Positions 10,897-20,105 of a DNA stretch of 25,779 bases are shown here, in pieces. Numbering within the stretch: the first letter of the stretch is position 1; the number at the start of each line of letters is the position of its first letter. The stretch covers positions 1-25,779 of the forward strand of contig PBDC01000064.1 of assembly GCA_002717185.1 (NCBI GenBank), read 5' to 3'. The stretch comes from Rhodospirillaceae bacterium (GTDB lineage: Bacteria > Pseudomonadota > Alphaproteobacteria > UBA8366 > GCA-2717185). The notes below the pieces were generated by a model. It searched no databases and was not told the origin of the DNA. It was given only the letters and a program-made list of their open reading frames with translations. The translations under genes and the position numbers were made by a program.

Positions 10897-11364
10897 TTAA
10901 TTCCGATGATACGGATGCCCCGCGAGGATCTGTTGAGCCCGATAAATCTGCTCCGCAAGCATGCCACGGACCATAAGGTGGGGCCAAGTCAGACGGCCAA
11001 GAGATAAAGTAAGGTCGGCGCGCGATCGCACCACATCATCCAGCCCATCGGCGCCACCGATCAGGAAGACGATGTGCGCGCAACCATCATCACGCCAGCC
11101 ACCGATCCGTTTGGCGAATTCCTGGCTGGACAGCGCCTTACCTTTTTCGTCCAGGACGACCACGACCGCGCCATCCGGTATTTTTTCCAGTAGCAGTGCG
11201 CCTTCTGCCGTCCGGCGCTGGTAATCCGGTAGTTGCCTGCGCACTTCCACTTCGACAAGATCAAGAGGCCAGCGCACCAGGCGGGCGTAGTCTTGGTAAA
11301 GGGCACGCGCCGTTTTCTTGCGGGCGCGACCGACAGCACAAATCAGGAGCCGCAAGGGTAACAC
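10897..11364 (-). CDS. rlmH: 23S rRNA pseudouridine-1915 N3-methyltransferase
   Basis: RlmH is a SPOUT methyltransferase that methylates pseudouridine 1915 in helix 69 of 23S rRNA, acting on assembled 70S ribosomes. The product is 155 residues, the standard length. The SAM-knot motifs are present: VVLDEKGKALSSQEFA, FLIGGADG, LSLGRLTWPHLMVR and the C-terminal EQIYRAQQILAGHPYHR. The start is a GTG at 11364 without a clear Shine-Dalgarno, 12 nt after the rsfS stop, so coupling to rsfS translation is likely. The rsfS-rlmH pair is common in bacteria. Confidence 0.96.
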   Translation of the reverse strand: MLPLRLLICAVGRARKKTARALYQDYARLVRWPLDLVEVEVRRQLPDYQRRTAEGALLLEKIPDGAVVVVLDEKGKALSSQEFAKRIGGWRDDGCAHIVFLIGGADGLDDVVRSRADLTLSLGRLTWPHLMVRGMLAEQIYRAQQILAGHPYHRN

Positions 11365-11376
11365 TAATTACGGAAG

Positions 11377-11742
11377 CTAAGCGGTATAAGCCGCTGTGGG
11401 CGCTTCCGCCGTTTCCGGAAGATCGTGGCTCCACAGCTTCTCCAGCTTGTAAAACTCACGCACTTCGGGCCGGAAAAGATGAATAATGACATCGCCGGCA
11501 TCCACCAACACCCAATCACCTCGTGAACGGCCTTCAACCTTAGCGCCGCGCAATCCGCTTTTTCGAAACATTTCAACAAGATGATCTGTCATCGCACCTA
11601 CCTGGCGGCTCGATTGTCCGGAGGCGATCACCATGTAATCCGCGAAGCTAGATTTGTCGGACAGAGGTATAACGACGATATCCCCTGCCTTATCATCTTC
11701 GAGTTGGTTTTGAACCAACGCAAGAAGTGAATCTGGTGGCAA
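11377..11742 (-). CDS. rsfS: Ribosome silencing factor RsfS
   Basis: RsfS binds ribosomal protein L14 and blocks joining of the 50S and 30S subunits, lowering translation when nutrients are scarce. The 121-residue product shows the family core: DKAGDIVVIPLSDKSSFADY, MVIASGQSSRQV and GDWVLVDAGDVIIHLF followed by REFYKLEKLW. The only usual start codon in frame is a TTG at 11742, with no Shine-Dalgarno nearby. The frame stays open another 22 codons upstream, and GAGGAA lies 12 nt before an in-frame ATT at 11760, so a rare ATT start is possible. A TATAAT box at 11806-11811 suggests its own promoter after nadD. Confidence 0.93.
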   Translation of the reverse strand: MPPDSLLALVQNQLEDDKAGDIVVIPLSDKSSFADYMVIASGQSSRQVGAMTDHLVEMFRKSGLRGAKVEGRSRGDWVLVDAGDVIIHLFRPEVREFYKLEKLWSHDLPETAEAPTAAYTA

Positions 11743-11805
11743 GGTCGTATGAATATCAATGGCTATGACAGTTTCCTCATTCGTTATGTGCCCTTTATTA
11801 ACTCT

Positions 11806-11811
11806 ATTATA
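11806..11811 (-). promoter_or_regulatory. Candidate -10 box of an rsfS promoter
   Basis: A perfect TATAAT on the minus strand lies 64 nt before the annotated rsfS start in the A+T-rich nadD-rsfS gap (11743-11828). A -35 match at the right distance is poor (CTGTAA at a 17-nt spacing). It would let rsfS-rlmH be transcribed apart from the upstream genes. This is inference from sequence only. Confidence 0.4.
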
Positions 11812-11828
11812 CTAATATTTACGTTAGA

Positions 11829-12425
11829 TTACAGAGATGTGTGTTCGGCCACACTACTCCAGTTTGCACGAATTTCGGTTGCCGACGCTGAGTGCAGGGG
11901 CGTATGCAGAAATACCCAGGCCGGCGCCTTGCGACTCGCCAGATCTGCGGCGGCACGGTCGGGGAGACGGTTCCGACGATAGCGGTGAGCCGCTATACCG
12001 AATAGGGACCGCTGCGAATAGCCTGGTCGAGCGAACACGGCGATCGGCACCATCTCGACAATCTTCGTCCAGTCGCACCAGCGGGGCAGTTGGATCAAGT
12101 TGTCGGCCCCCATAATCCAGACGAAGCGGTGCTTCGCGTAACGTTGGCGCAAGACCCGCAACGTATCGGCGGTGAAGCGCGTACCGATCCGGGCCTCAAT
12201 GTCCGATACCTCTATCCGTGGATGCAGCGCGACCCCTTCAGCGCTAGCGAAACGCTTGTCGAACGACGCCATTCCCTCGACCGCTTTGAGCGGGTTCTGC
12301 GGCGAGACTAGCCACCATACCGCATCCAGACGGAGGCGCTGTAAAGCAAAGAGGCTTATATGACGGTGTCCTTCATGGGCAGGATTAAACGATCCACCGA
12401 GGAGCCCAATTCTAAGACTTGTCAT
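11829..12425 (-). CDS. nadD: Nicotinate-nucleotide adenylyltransferase
   Basis: NadD joins nicotinate mononucleotide to AMP from ATP, giving deamido-NAD. The start at 12425 (MTSLRIGLLGG, 198 residues) is preferred because AGGGGG lies 6 nt upstream, overlapping the proA stop; ATGs at 12431 and 12467 are alternatives. The nucleotidyltransferase motif GGSFNPAHEGH is at 10-20 and the C-terminal SATEIR (181-186) stands where the family has S-S/A-T-x-I-R. VWIMGADNLIQLPRW is also typical. It starts 10 nt after proA; nadD next to proA and rsfS is a widespread gene order. Confidence 0.95.
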   Translation of the reverse strand: MTSLRIGLLGGSFNPAHEGHRHISLFALQRLRLDAVWWLVSPQNPLKAVEGMASFDKRFASAEGVALHPRIEVSDIEARIGTRFTADTLRVLRQRYAKHRFVWIMGADNLIQLPRWCDWTKIVEMVPIAVFARPGYSQRSLFGIAAHRYRRNRLPDRAAADLASRKAPAWVFLHTPLHSASATEIRANWSSVAEHTSL

Positions 12426-12435
12426 TGGCATCCCC

Positions 12436-13722
12436 CTAAGTCCGGGTCTGGCCATCACCCCTAACAACGTATTTATAGCTGGTCAACTGGTCCGCACCAA
12501 CTGGTCCCCGGGCATGCAATTTTCCGGTCGAGATACCGATCTCCGCCCCCATGCCGAATTCGCCGCCATCAGCGAATTGGGTCGAAGCATTGTGCATGAC
12601 GATGCCGCTGTCGACGCAGGACAGAAAGGCTTCAGCCGCCGCCGCATCTTCGGTCACGATCGTGTCGGTATGGTTTGTACCGTAGCGGTTGATGTGATCC
12701 ACCGCACCCGACACGCCGTTGACGACCTTTACGGAGATGATCGCGTCGAGATACTCCGTCTCCCAGTCGCTATCCGTCGCTGCGATGATGCGCTGGTCGA
12801 TCGCTTGCGCATCGGCATCGCCACGCACCTCGCAATCAGCGGCAACTAAGTCATCGACGATACCAGGAAGTTGGGTGTCCGCCTGCGATCGGTCGATCAG
12901 AAGCGTCTCCGCCGCACCGCAGATGCCCGTCCGCCTCATTTTGGCGTTCAGCGCGATCTCGCGAGCCATCGCCGGATCCGCCGCCCCGTCGACATAGACA
13001 TGGCAGATACCTTCCAGATGAGCTAAGACAGGAATCGTCGACTCCTCCATAACTCGTTCGATCAAACCGCGTCCACCTCGCGGTACGATGATGTCGATCA
13101 GATCGTGCTGGCGCAGCATCGCCCCGACCGCGGCCCGGTCGCTGGTGCGAATGAATTGAATAGCATCGCCCAGCAAGCCTGCCGCCTTCAAACCTTCACT
13201 CAGGCAATCCGCGATCGCGCCCGAAGAATGTAGGCTATCCGACCCACCGCGTAGAATTACAGCATTACCGGATTTTAGACACAGCCCGCCGGCATCAGCC
13301 GTTACATTCGGCCGGGCCTCGTAGATTATACCGATTACACCAAGCGGGACGCTCACTCTAGAAATGCGCAAACCGTTCGGCCGTGACCACTCATCGATCA
13401 AATTTCCTACAGGGTCGTCCCGCTCAGCCACGTCCTCTAGCCCTGTGGCCATTGCTTCTACCCGACCCGGTGTTAGCTTTAACCGATCCTTGAAAGCGAC
13501 CAACACATTTCGGTCTTCAGCTGCCGCCATATCTTTATCATTTGCCAATATAATTTCGTCCGAGCGGGCACGGATCGATGCAGCCGCGGCGCGCAAGGCC
13601 GTGTTCTTTGTCCCAGCATCAGCCAAAGCCAAAGTTCTGCTGGCCTCTTTCGCGGCCAGTGCCGTGCGGCGCATCTTGGTTTCGATCGTATCCTCCGAGT
13701 CGAGGACAGTAGCGGCAATCAT
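12436..13722 (-). CDS. proA: Gamma-glutamyl phosphate reductase
   Basis: ProA reduces gamma-glutamyl phosphate with NADPH to glutamate semialdehyde, the second step of proline synthesis. The product is 428 residues. Cys268 in [13 protein letters not shown] is the catalytic thiol. [11 protein letters not shown] (134-144), [14 protein letters not shown] (150-163), the VPRGGRGLI loop and the C-terminal [13 protein letters not shown] are all diagnostic. The start at 13722 has AGGAAG 6 nt upstream and lies 12 nt after the proB stop, so proBA are co-transcribed. Its own end carries the nadD ribosome-binding site. Confidence 0.97.
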   Translation of the reverse strand: MIAATVLDSEDTIETKMRRTALAAKEASRTLALADAGTKNTALRAAAASIRARSDEIILANDKDMAAAEDRNVLVAFKDRLKLTPGRVEAMATGLEDVAERDDPVGNLIDEWSRPNGLRISRVSVPLGVIGIIYEARPNVTADAGGLCLKSGNAVILRGGSDSLHSSGAIADCLSEGLKAAGLLGDAIQFIRTSDRAAVGAMLRQHDLIDIIVPRGGRGLIERVMEESTIPVLAHLEGICHVYVDGAADPAMAREIALNAKMRRTGICGAAETLLIDRSQADTQLPGIVDDLVAADCEVRGDADAQAIDQRIIAATDSDWETEYLDAIISVKVVNGVSGAVDHINRYGTNHTDTIVTEDAAAAEAFLSCVDSGIVMHNASTQFADGGEFGMGAEIGISTGKLHARGPVGADQLTSYKYVVRGDGQTRT

Positions 13723-13734
13723 CTTTTCTTCCTT

Positions 13735-14850
13735 TCAGTCGAGGACAAGATCATCACGATGAATGACTTCGTCACGGCCAAGATAGCCCAAGATTTTTTT
13801 TATTTCACTGGTCTTGAAACCAGCAATTCGGGCGGCGTCGACGCTAGAATAGGCCGACAGGCCACGGCCAAGCTCAGCCCCATCGGCGTCATTTACCGAT
13901 ACCAGGTCACCGCGCTCGAAGTATCCAGCCACGCATGTGATTCCCGCTGGCAGCAGGCTCCGTCCATTCTGCAACGCTTTAGATGCACCATTATCCACCG
14001 TGAGGACACCCTTCGGTTTCAGCGACCCAGCGATCCAACGTTTACGTGCCGTGCGCGGCGTCGCACTGGCCACAAACCAGCTCGTTCGCGCCCCATTCGC
14101 CAAAACCTGCAATGGATGGTCGATACGCCCATCAGTGATCGCCATATGACAACCACCGGAGAGAGCGATCTTCGCAGCCTGTAGTTTGGTCACCATTCCC
14201 CCCGATGCGTAGCCGGTGGCTGCGGCTCCAGCCATCGCTTCAATCTCCGGCGTCACCGCTTCGATTTCAGGAATGTGCTCCGCCAAATTGTTTATACGAG
14301 GGTCGTCGTCGTACAAACCATCTATGTCCGAAAGCAAAACCAATACATCAGCCCCAATCATTACCGCAACCCGCGCCGCTAGCCGATCGTTGTCACCAAA
14401 CCTAATTTCTGAGGTTGCTACTGTGTCATTTTCGTTAATAACGGGCAGTGCCTTCAGGTCAAGCAGCTGTTGTATTGTGGCACGCGCGTTGAGATGGCGG
14501 CGCCTTTGTTCAGTATCATCCAGGGTAAGCAAAATTTGTGCCACTGTAATACCATGCGGCAACAATGCTTCCTGAAAAGCATGTGCCAGACGTATCTGCC
14601 CGGTCGCAGCAGCAGCCTGTTTCTCCTCAAGGCGCAAGTCACCATGCAATAAGCCGAGATGCCCCCGTCCAATTGCAATGGCGCCGGAAGAAACAATAAG
14701 CACATCCTGGCCCGATTCCCGACGCGCCGCGACGTCTGCGGCCAGTGAGCGCAGCCACTTCTGGCGCATCTTACCAGTTTTACGGTCGACGATGAGAGCC
14801 GAACCGATCTTGACAACCACGCGTCTCGCGTTGGAAAGAGGATCACACAT
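13735..14850 (-). CDS. proB: Glutamate 5-kinase
   Basis: ProB phosphorylates glutamate at the gamma carboxyl, the first and feedback-controlled step of proline synthesis. The start ATG at 14850 gives 371 residues beginning MCDPLSNARRVVVKIGSAL, 4 nt after the obgE stop; a GTG at 14871 would add seven codons inside obgE. The amino-acid kinase fold shows VVVKIGSAL, LIVSSGAIAIG, LPVINENDTVA and LLSDIDGLYDDDP. A C-terminal PUA domain (about 280-355, KGVLTVDNGASKAL onward) is present, as in full-length ProB. The usual GTGGM motif reads YASGGMVTKL. It is coupled to proA. Confidence 0.96.
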   Translation of the reverse strand: MCDPLSNARRVVVKIGSALIVDRKTGKMRQKWLRSLAADVAARRESGQDVLIVSSGAIAIGRGHLGLLHGDLRLEEKQAAAATGQIRLAHAFQEALLPHGITVAQILLTLDDTEQRRRHLNARATIQQLLDLKALPVINENDTVATSEIRFGDNDRLAARVAVMIGADVLVLLSDIDGLYDDDPRINNLAEHIPEIEAVTPEIEAMAGAAATGYASGGMVTKLQAAKIALSGGCHMAITDGRIDHPLQVLANGARTSWFVASATPRTARKRWIAGSLKPKGVLTVDNGASKALQNGRSLLPAGITCVAGYFERGDLVSVNDADGAELGRGLSAYSSVDAARIAGFKTSEIKKILGYLGRDEVIHRDDLVLD

Positions 14851-14854
14851 CAGT

Positions 14855-15907
<1,053 letters not shown>

Positions 15908-15940
15908 CTACCGATTGGCACCTCTCCTCCCGGGCGTAAC

Positions 15941-15968
15941 AAAAAAGGGGAATGGCTTACCATTCCCC
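15941..15968 (-). terminator. Rho-independent terminator of rplU-rpmA
   Basis: On the minus strand a 9-bp perfect stem (GGGGAATGG pairing with CCATTCCCC, 15947-15955 with 15960-15968) has a 4-nt loop and is followed by six T (15946-15941). It begins 29 nt past the rpmA stop. This is the clearest terminator in the window. The obgE start codon is only 39 nt beyond it. Confidence 0.9.
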
Positions 15969-15996
15969 CGGAACCGAAAATGAACGCCGGGGCGTC

Positions 15997-16251
15997 CTAC
16001 GCTGGTGGCACCACTGAAACCCTGGTGCGACTGCGTGTCTTGTGAAACTTCACCTGCCCCTCGGTCAGGGCGAACAGCGTGTGGTCTTTGCCCATGCCTA
16101 CATTTTCGCCCGGATGCACTTTGGTACCACGTTGGCGAACAATGATATTGCCAGACACAACCGCCTCACCGCCGAATTTCTTAACGCCTAGCCGACGTCC
16201 GATCGTATCGCGACCGTTCCGTGAACTGCCACCCGCCTTTTTATGGGCCAT
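15997..16251 (-). CDS. rpmA: 50S ribosomal protein L27
   Basis: The product is 84 residues, the normal size for L27. The N-terminus [16 protein letters not shown], then [11 protein letters not shown] and [11 protein letters not shown], is diagnostic. L27 reaches with its N-terminal tail to the peptidyl-transferase centre. It has no Firmicutes-type cleavable leader. A GAGGAG Shine-Dalgarno overlaps the rplU stop 8 nt before the ATG, and only 5 nt separate the two genes, so they are one operon closed by the terminator at 15941-15968. Confidence 0.98.
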   Translation of the reverse strand: MAHKKAGGSSRNGRDTIGRRLGVKKFGGEAVVSGNIIVRQRGTKVHPGENVGMGKDHTLFALTEGQVKFHKTRSRTRVSVVPPA

Positions 16252-16256
16252 GCCGT

Positions 16257-16697
16257 TTACTCCTCAGTCTTCGCCTCGACTTCCTTGGGCGTCTCTTCGG
16301 TTGCCGGTTTAGCTTCTGCCTTCGGCTTTTTTGCATCTTTTTTCTTCGCCGTGGGTTTCTTCTTAGCTGGCGATTTCTTCTTACCCTCGGCTAAAATATC
16401 TGTAATCTTCAGTACGGTCACCTCCTGCCGGTGACCATTCTTGCGACGATAGTTCTTACGCCGCTTTTTCTTGAAGACAATAATCTTGTCATCGCGTTTC
16501 TGCTCAACAACCTCGGCTGCCACCGTCGCTCCGGCGATCAGCGGTGCACCGAACGTCTGTTCCTTATCGTTCCCAATCAGCAGCACTTCGCCAAGCTCAA
16601 CAGACGATCCAAGTTCACCTACCATCTTCTCAACCGTAATGACGTCATCTTTGGCGACCTTGTATTGCTTGCCGCCGGTTTTTATGACTGCATACAT
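16257..16697 (-). CDS. rplU: 50S ribosomal protein L21, with extended basic/acidic tail
   Basis: Residues 1-103 are the L21 fold: [48 protein letters not shown] and the end VLKITDI. L21 binds 23S rRNA early in 50S assembly. The protein is 146 residues, about 40 longer than the E. coli one. The extra C-terminus is low in complexity, first K/A/P-rich, then E/A/T-rich; such tails are frequent in alphaproteobacterial L21. It is first in the rplU-rpmA operon, with the promoter at 16778-16805 and a structured leader. An AGGAAG sequence 8 nt before the ATG is the ribosome-binding site. Confidence 0.97.
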   Translation of the reverse strand: MYAVIKTGGKQYKVAKDDVITVEKMVGELGSSVELGEVLLIGNDKEQTFGAPLIAGATVAAEVVEQKRDDKIIVFKKKRRKNYRRKNGHRQEVTVLKITDILAEGKKKSPAKKKPTAKKKDAKKPKAEAKPATEETPKEVEAKTEE

Positions 16698-16740
16698 CTC
16701 GTATCTTCCTAGACCCTAACGTTCCGGGGTCGATGCAAAA

Positions 16741-16759
16741 GCGGGCCGCAGAGGCCCGC
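16741..16759 (-). promoter_or_regulatory. Terminator-like hairpin in the rplU leader (candidate attenuator)
   Basis: GCGGGCC (16741-16747) and GGCCCGC (16753-16759) form a G+C-only 7-bp stem with a 5-nt loop, followed on the minus strand by TTTT (16740-16737). It lies after the rplU promoter and 43 nt before the rplU ATG, so a transcript must pass it before reaching L21. A second, weaker hairpin (GACCC/GGGTC, about 16714-16733) follows. It could work as an attenuator; alternatively it ends transcripts arriving from the glycosyltransferase gene. Confidence 0.5.
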
Positions 16760-16777
16760 TCATCCAAACCGCCGGGA

Positions 16778-16805
16778 ACTATACTCTCGCGCCTCGGCAA
16801 GTCAA
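16778..16805 (-). promoter_or_regulatory. rplU: Sigma70-type promoter of rplU-rpmA
   Basis: On the minus strand TTGACT (16805-16800) and TATAGT (16783-16778) are separated by 16 nt. Each matches its consensus at five of six positions, the best promoter seen in the window. Transcription should start near 16771, giving a leader of about 74 nt before the rplU ATG. The -35 lies 25 nt past the stop of the glycosyltransferase gene. Confidence 0.7.
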
Positions 16806-16830
16806 CGATTTTAGAACGGTTTAACCAAGC

Positions 16831-17931
16831 TTAGATACCCTCCCGATACAACTGGCGAAAGCGCGAGACCGACTGCTCCAAAGAGAAACGAGTTTGAATT
16901 CGCATACGCGCCGCGCGACCAATCTCAGTCCGGTCGGAACGGCGCAACAGTGCATCTATCGCCTCAGCCAAAGCCTCAGAGTTCTGAGGAATAACGATGG
17001 TTCCCGTTTCGCCTACGATCCGTCGCGCATCGCCAACATCCGTTGCCACCGCCGGTAAGCCACAGGCCATACCTTCGGCGATTGCATTGGAAAACCCCTA
17101 CCCGTAGGCCGAAGCAGAGACGACCAGATCCGCGGCAGCGAGTACCTTCTCCACACGGTCACACCGCCCGAGGCGGATCAATCTCGAGCTATCCGGCAAA
17201 TTTTCCGTACCATCGCCCATGACAATAGCCGTCACCTGCGGTAACCGGTCCAACGCCGCGAGCAGATTGGGATAGTCCTTCATCGGATCGACCCTGGCGG
17301 CGGTAGCAATAACCGGTGTATCCGGCCCGATCCCAAATTTCTCGCGCACTGCCGACCTGGCCTCTGGATTGGGTTTGAAGCGGGCGATGTCTACACCGTT
17401 ATCGACGAGGAGAAAGCGCCGAGGTCGATATCCAAGCGCTTTGTGAACCGTGATGCCCGCTTCGGAATTGCATGTAATGGCGTCCGGCCAGGCGGAAAAA
17501 TTTCCCCCGGCTTTCACGACTGATCGGAATATCCAACCATAAGCATCGAGATCCATATCCGAACACCGGAGGCCCCAATAGTGGACCGTCCTTCGCCGTC
17601 GGCCAGACAAAGCCAGGGCTCCGGTCGCCACTAAGTTAGCGTGGTACATCCAACTCTGCAGGACGTCCGGCCGAAACCGGCGAATGAGCGAGCGCAATCT
17701 GAACAGAGAACCAAACCCAGGCCGCCCGCGCACCATCCCTAAATCCAAAACGTCAATACCCGCCTTTTTGAGCTGCGTGGCGACGAGACCGCCGGGAATC
17801 AAGCTGATGACAATGGGACGCTGGCTCGCCGCAATTTCCGCCTTGACGAGACTTGCCAGCATGGTCTCCGCACCGCCTACACCGAGCCCCGTGATAACAT
17901 GCATGATCCCACCGGACGTTACCCCGCTCAA
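16831..17931 (-). pseudogene. GT4-family glycosyltransferase interrupted by an in-frame TAG
   Basis: The frame runs from a TTG at 17931 (AGAGAGG 7 nt upstream) to the stop at 16831, 366 codons, but codon 278 (17100-17098) is TAG. Before it are GLGVGGAET near the N-terminus, LQSWMYHANLVATGAL, DNGVDIARFKP and AARVDPMKDYPNLL, all GT4 (group 1) features. After it the same frame continues GFSNAIAEGMACGLPAVATDVGDA. Relatives read YGEGF, so the TAG replaces the first glutamate of the EX7E donor-binding motif; GAG to TAG is one base change. The short product (277 residues) would lack most of the nucleotide-sugar-binding domain. A sequencing error cannot be excluded. An ATG at codon 288 opens the rest. 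Confidence 0.85.
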
Positions 17932-18352
17932 ATCGCAACCTCTCTAAAAGAGAATAAATTTTGAGTATACGCGCATTTGATAGCGCAGTTCCAGATTGCT
18001 GCGAGGTACAGTTTATCATAGCGAAATGTATTTGTCGGCGCGTCAGAAGCCGCGTTTAGCGCAGCCAGTGACAAAAAGTCTATCATTATGCACAAGAGCC
18101 AGCAGTGCAGCACCAACACATAACGCGAAAACCCGTCAAGCACCGGCATTGCAGGGCAAATATCGTTGCCGAATACACGGAAGAGCCCCCGGACCCAAAG
18201 TGTCAATAGACAGTCAGAACGCTTAAAGTGCGGAAGCTAAACGTAACGCGTTACGAGCCTGTATCCGTGAGACGAAAAACCGCTTCGGAAAGTCCAAAGA
18301 GCGGCAAAAATTAGCGACAATGTCGTTGCGGCAAAGTCGAAGGGTACGTCGA
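17932..18352. other. Non-coding gap between gmd and the glycosyltransferase
   Basis: There is no convincing gene in these 421 nt. A minus-strand frame of 92 codons (17928-18206) has no recognisable features. The gap holds a 14-bp palindrome at 18242-18255 and an AGAGAGG ribosome-binding site at its end. It may be the promoter region of the glycosyltransferase gene. Confidence 0.55.
18242..18255. promoter_or_regulatory. Perfect 14-bp palindrome in the gmd-glycosyltransferase gap
   Basis: CGTAACGCGTTACG is its own reverse complement, with a central CG as in many LacI-family operators. It lies 98 nt past the gmd stop and 311 nt before the glycosyltransferase start. A related core, TAACGCGTT, occurs at 19579-19587, upstream of gmd. 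Operator function is inferred. Confidence 0.35.
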
Positions 18353-19420
18353 TCATATCTCATTACGCTGTTCTGACGCGACGGATTTGAGGTCCTCTTC
18401 GACCATTTGCCGGACCATCTCGTCGAATGACGTACTCGCTGTCCAGCCCAGCACTTCTTCGGCTTTCGACGCATCGCCACGAAGCTTGTAAAGCTCAGTA
18501 GGGCGGAAATAACGGGGGTCAACCTTAACCAGTACATCGCCAGTCCTGTCATCCACGCCATGCTCGTCGACGTCCTCACCTTGCCATTGGATGGTCCGGT
18601 CCACATGTGCGAAAGCCTGTTCCACGAACTTGCGCACGGAATGGGCCTTGCCAGTCGCAAGCACGTAGTCGTCGGCTGCCGGTTGCTGTAACATGCGCCA
18701 CATGCCATCCACGTAGTCGCGAGCGTGGCCCCAATCCCGCTCCGCGTCCAGGTTGCCCAGATACAGCATGTCCTGTAAGCCTAATTCAATGGCGGCAACG
18801 GCTCGGGTAACCTTGCGTGTCACGAACGTTTCACCCCGCGTCGGGCCTTCGTGGTTGAACAAGATGCCGTTGGAAGCGTGGAATCCGTAGGCTTCACGAT
18901 AGTTTACCGTGATCCAGTAAGCGTAGAGCTTGGCCGCTGCATAGGGACTGCGTGGCCGGAATGGCGTGTTTTCGTTCTGTGGAGACAACTCGGCATTGCC
19001 ATAGAGTTCGGAAGTGGAAGCCTGGTAGAATCGTGTCTTGGCACCTAGGTTCAAAATACGCATAGCCTCCAACAAACGCAGCGGGCCCATGGCGTCTGAG
19101 TTCGCTGTGTATTCTGGTGTCTCAAAACTGACCTGAACGTGGCTCTGTGCCGCTAAGTTGTATATCTCGTTAGGCTGAACTTCCTGTACGAGGCGTATCA
19201 GGTTAGTAGCGTCCGTCATATCACCATAGTGCAAATGAAACTTCACGCCTCGCTCATGTGGGTCCTGGTATAGGTGATCAATCCGCTGCGAGTTAAAGGA
19301 CGATGAGCGGCGCTTTACACCGTGCACCGTGTAACCTTTGCACAGCAGAAACTCGGCTAGCAGTGCACCGTCCTGGCCGGTTATACCCGTGATGAGGGCG
19401 ACTTTATTATTTTTAGACAT
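18353..19420 (-). CDS. gmd: GDP-mannose 4,6-dehydratase
   Basis: Gmd turns GDP-D-mannose into GDP-4-keto-6-deoxymannose, the precursor of GDP-fucose, GDP-rhamnose, GDP-perosamine and related sugars. The ATG at 19420 ([15 protein letters not shown]) gives 355 residues; a TTG one codon earlier is less likely. The NAD(P)-binding loop TGITGQDG is at 11-18. STSELYG (135-141, Glu138) and Y160-x3-K164 are the extended-SDR catalytic set, and HYGDMTDA and [20 protein letters not shown] are Gmd signatures. It lies in a minus-strand polysaccharide group after manC, which supplies its substrate. No GDP-fucose synthase, Rmd or perosamine synthase is in the window. No clear Shine-Dalgarno is seen. Confidence 0.96.
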   Translation of the reverse strand: MSKNNKVALITGITGQDGALLAEFLLCKGYTVHGVKRRSSSFNSQRIDHLYQDPHERGVKFHLHYGDMTDATNLIRLVQEVQPNEIYNLAAQSHVQVSFETPEYTANSDAMGPLRLLEAMRILNLGAKTRFYQASTSELYGNAELSPQNENTPFRPRSPYAAAKLYAYWITVNYREAYGFHASNGILFNHEGPTRGETFVTRKVTRAVAAIELGLQDMLYLGNLDAERDWGHARDYVDGMWRMLQQPAADDYVLATGKAHSVRKFVEQAFAHVDRTIQWQGEDVDEHGVDDRTGDVLVKVDPRYFRPTELYKLRGDASKAEEVLGWTASTSFDEMVRQMVEEDLKSVASEQRNEI

Positions 19421-20105
19421 CAAATTAATTGCCCAGTTTTGTTATATAAGAGGTTTAATTACGGGAGGTTTCACCGAATTTGAGCAGAAATGCAAGACGG
19501 CAGTCCCCTCCTTGGAAAATGTCTAGGGTTTCGTTGTATCCATCTAACACCTGTTATTCTGTCTGATAGCCGGCAAGATAACGCGTTGATTTTAGCCGAG
19601 GCCATATCCTGAACTGCAACAGAGCGAGTTGAAAAACCAAAAACACTTTTGACAGCTTCGATAGATAAATTTTCCCTTTTGCTCAAAATTTTGTGATGAC
19701 TACACAATTACGCAACGTTACAAAAATGACAGTATTTTCTGCCCGTAGGGACAGATAGTGAGATGCATCCCTAGTTGATGCTGAAGTCCCGTTAGGCGCG
19801 ACAGAACTTAAGCTCTCTTGGCGAGAGATAAGCGAGTTTACCACTCGCTTCCTAGTCCATCTTTTGCCGCTTAAACAGCATGGTCTTGCAGGCTTGGGCA
19901 CGCAGCCTTGGCCGTTTTCACAGGGGCTGTATCTGAAAACCTCTGCGCCGCCAAACATGCTGCCACGCAGCTTTAAACAGTCTGTAAAAACGTGTTCAAT
20001 TTAACAATGGAAGGGGCGGATCAAGTTTGGTATTCTGCTCAGCCTGCACACCCTTATTCGCCAAATTCGTCCGGACATACTACAGAACTTGTCAATAATT
20101 TTATC
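19421..20105. other. Non-coding gap between manC and gmd
   Basis: These 685 nt contain no gene I can support. Open frames on both strands (minus 19683-19958; plus 19762-20004, lacking an early start codon) resemble no family I know. Two adjacent small hairpins occur, CTCTC/GAGAG (19813-19827) and AGCGAGT/ACTCGCT (19831-19849). The core TAACGCGTT at 19579-19587 resembles the palindrome at 18242-18255. The length suggests a separate gmd promoter or a decayed gene. Confidence 0.5.
19813..19849. repeat. Two tandem small hairpins
   Basis: CTCTC-N5-GAGAG (19813-19827) is followed 3 nt later by AGCGAGT-N5-ACTCGCT (19831-19849), all perfect stems. They lie in the gap upstream of gmd. They could be part of a structured RNA leader or the remains of a mobile-element end. 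No T-run follows on either strand. Confidence 0.35.

Noticed and set aside
16737..16759. GC hairpin with TTTT as the terminator of the glycosyltransferase gene only
   Set aside because: A good promoter lies between the glycosyltransferase stop and the hairpin, so the hairpin is also in the rplU leader. Kept as a candidate attenuator instead, with the alternative noted.
17928..18206. Minus-strand open frame of 92 codons just upstream of the glycosyltransferase
   Set aside because: Cysteine- and tryptophan-rich translation without recognisable domains; its end overlaps the true ribosome-binding site and start of the glycosyltransferase.
18223..18708. Minus-strand open frame of 161 codons running from gmd into the gap
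   Set aside because: Most of it overlaps gmd in another frame, and the translation is W/S/R-rich as expected of a shadow frame.
19683..19958. Minus-strand open frame of 91 codons in the manC-gmd gap
   Set aside because: No family features, odd residue composition and no ribosome-binding site. Treated as chance.
19762..20004. Plus-strand open frame of 80 codons with a fairly protein-like translation
   Set aside because: It lacks a start codon in its first half, is preceded by two stops in a row (TAG TGA), and matches nothing I recognise. A decayed gene is possible but cannot be supported.
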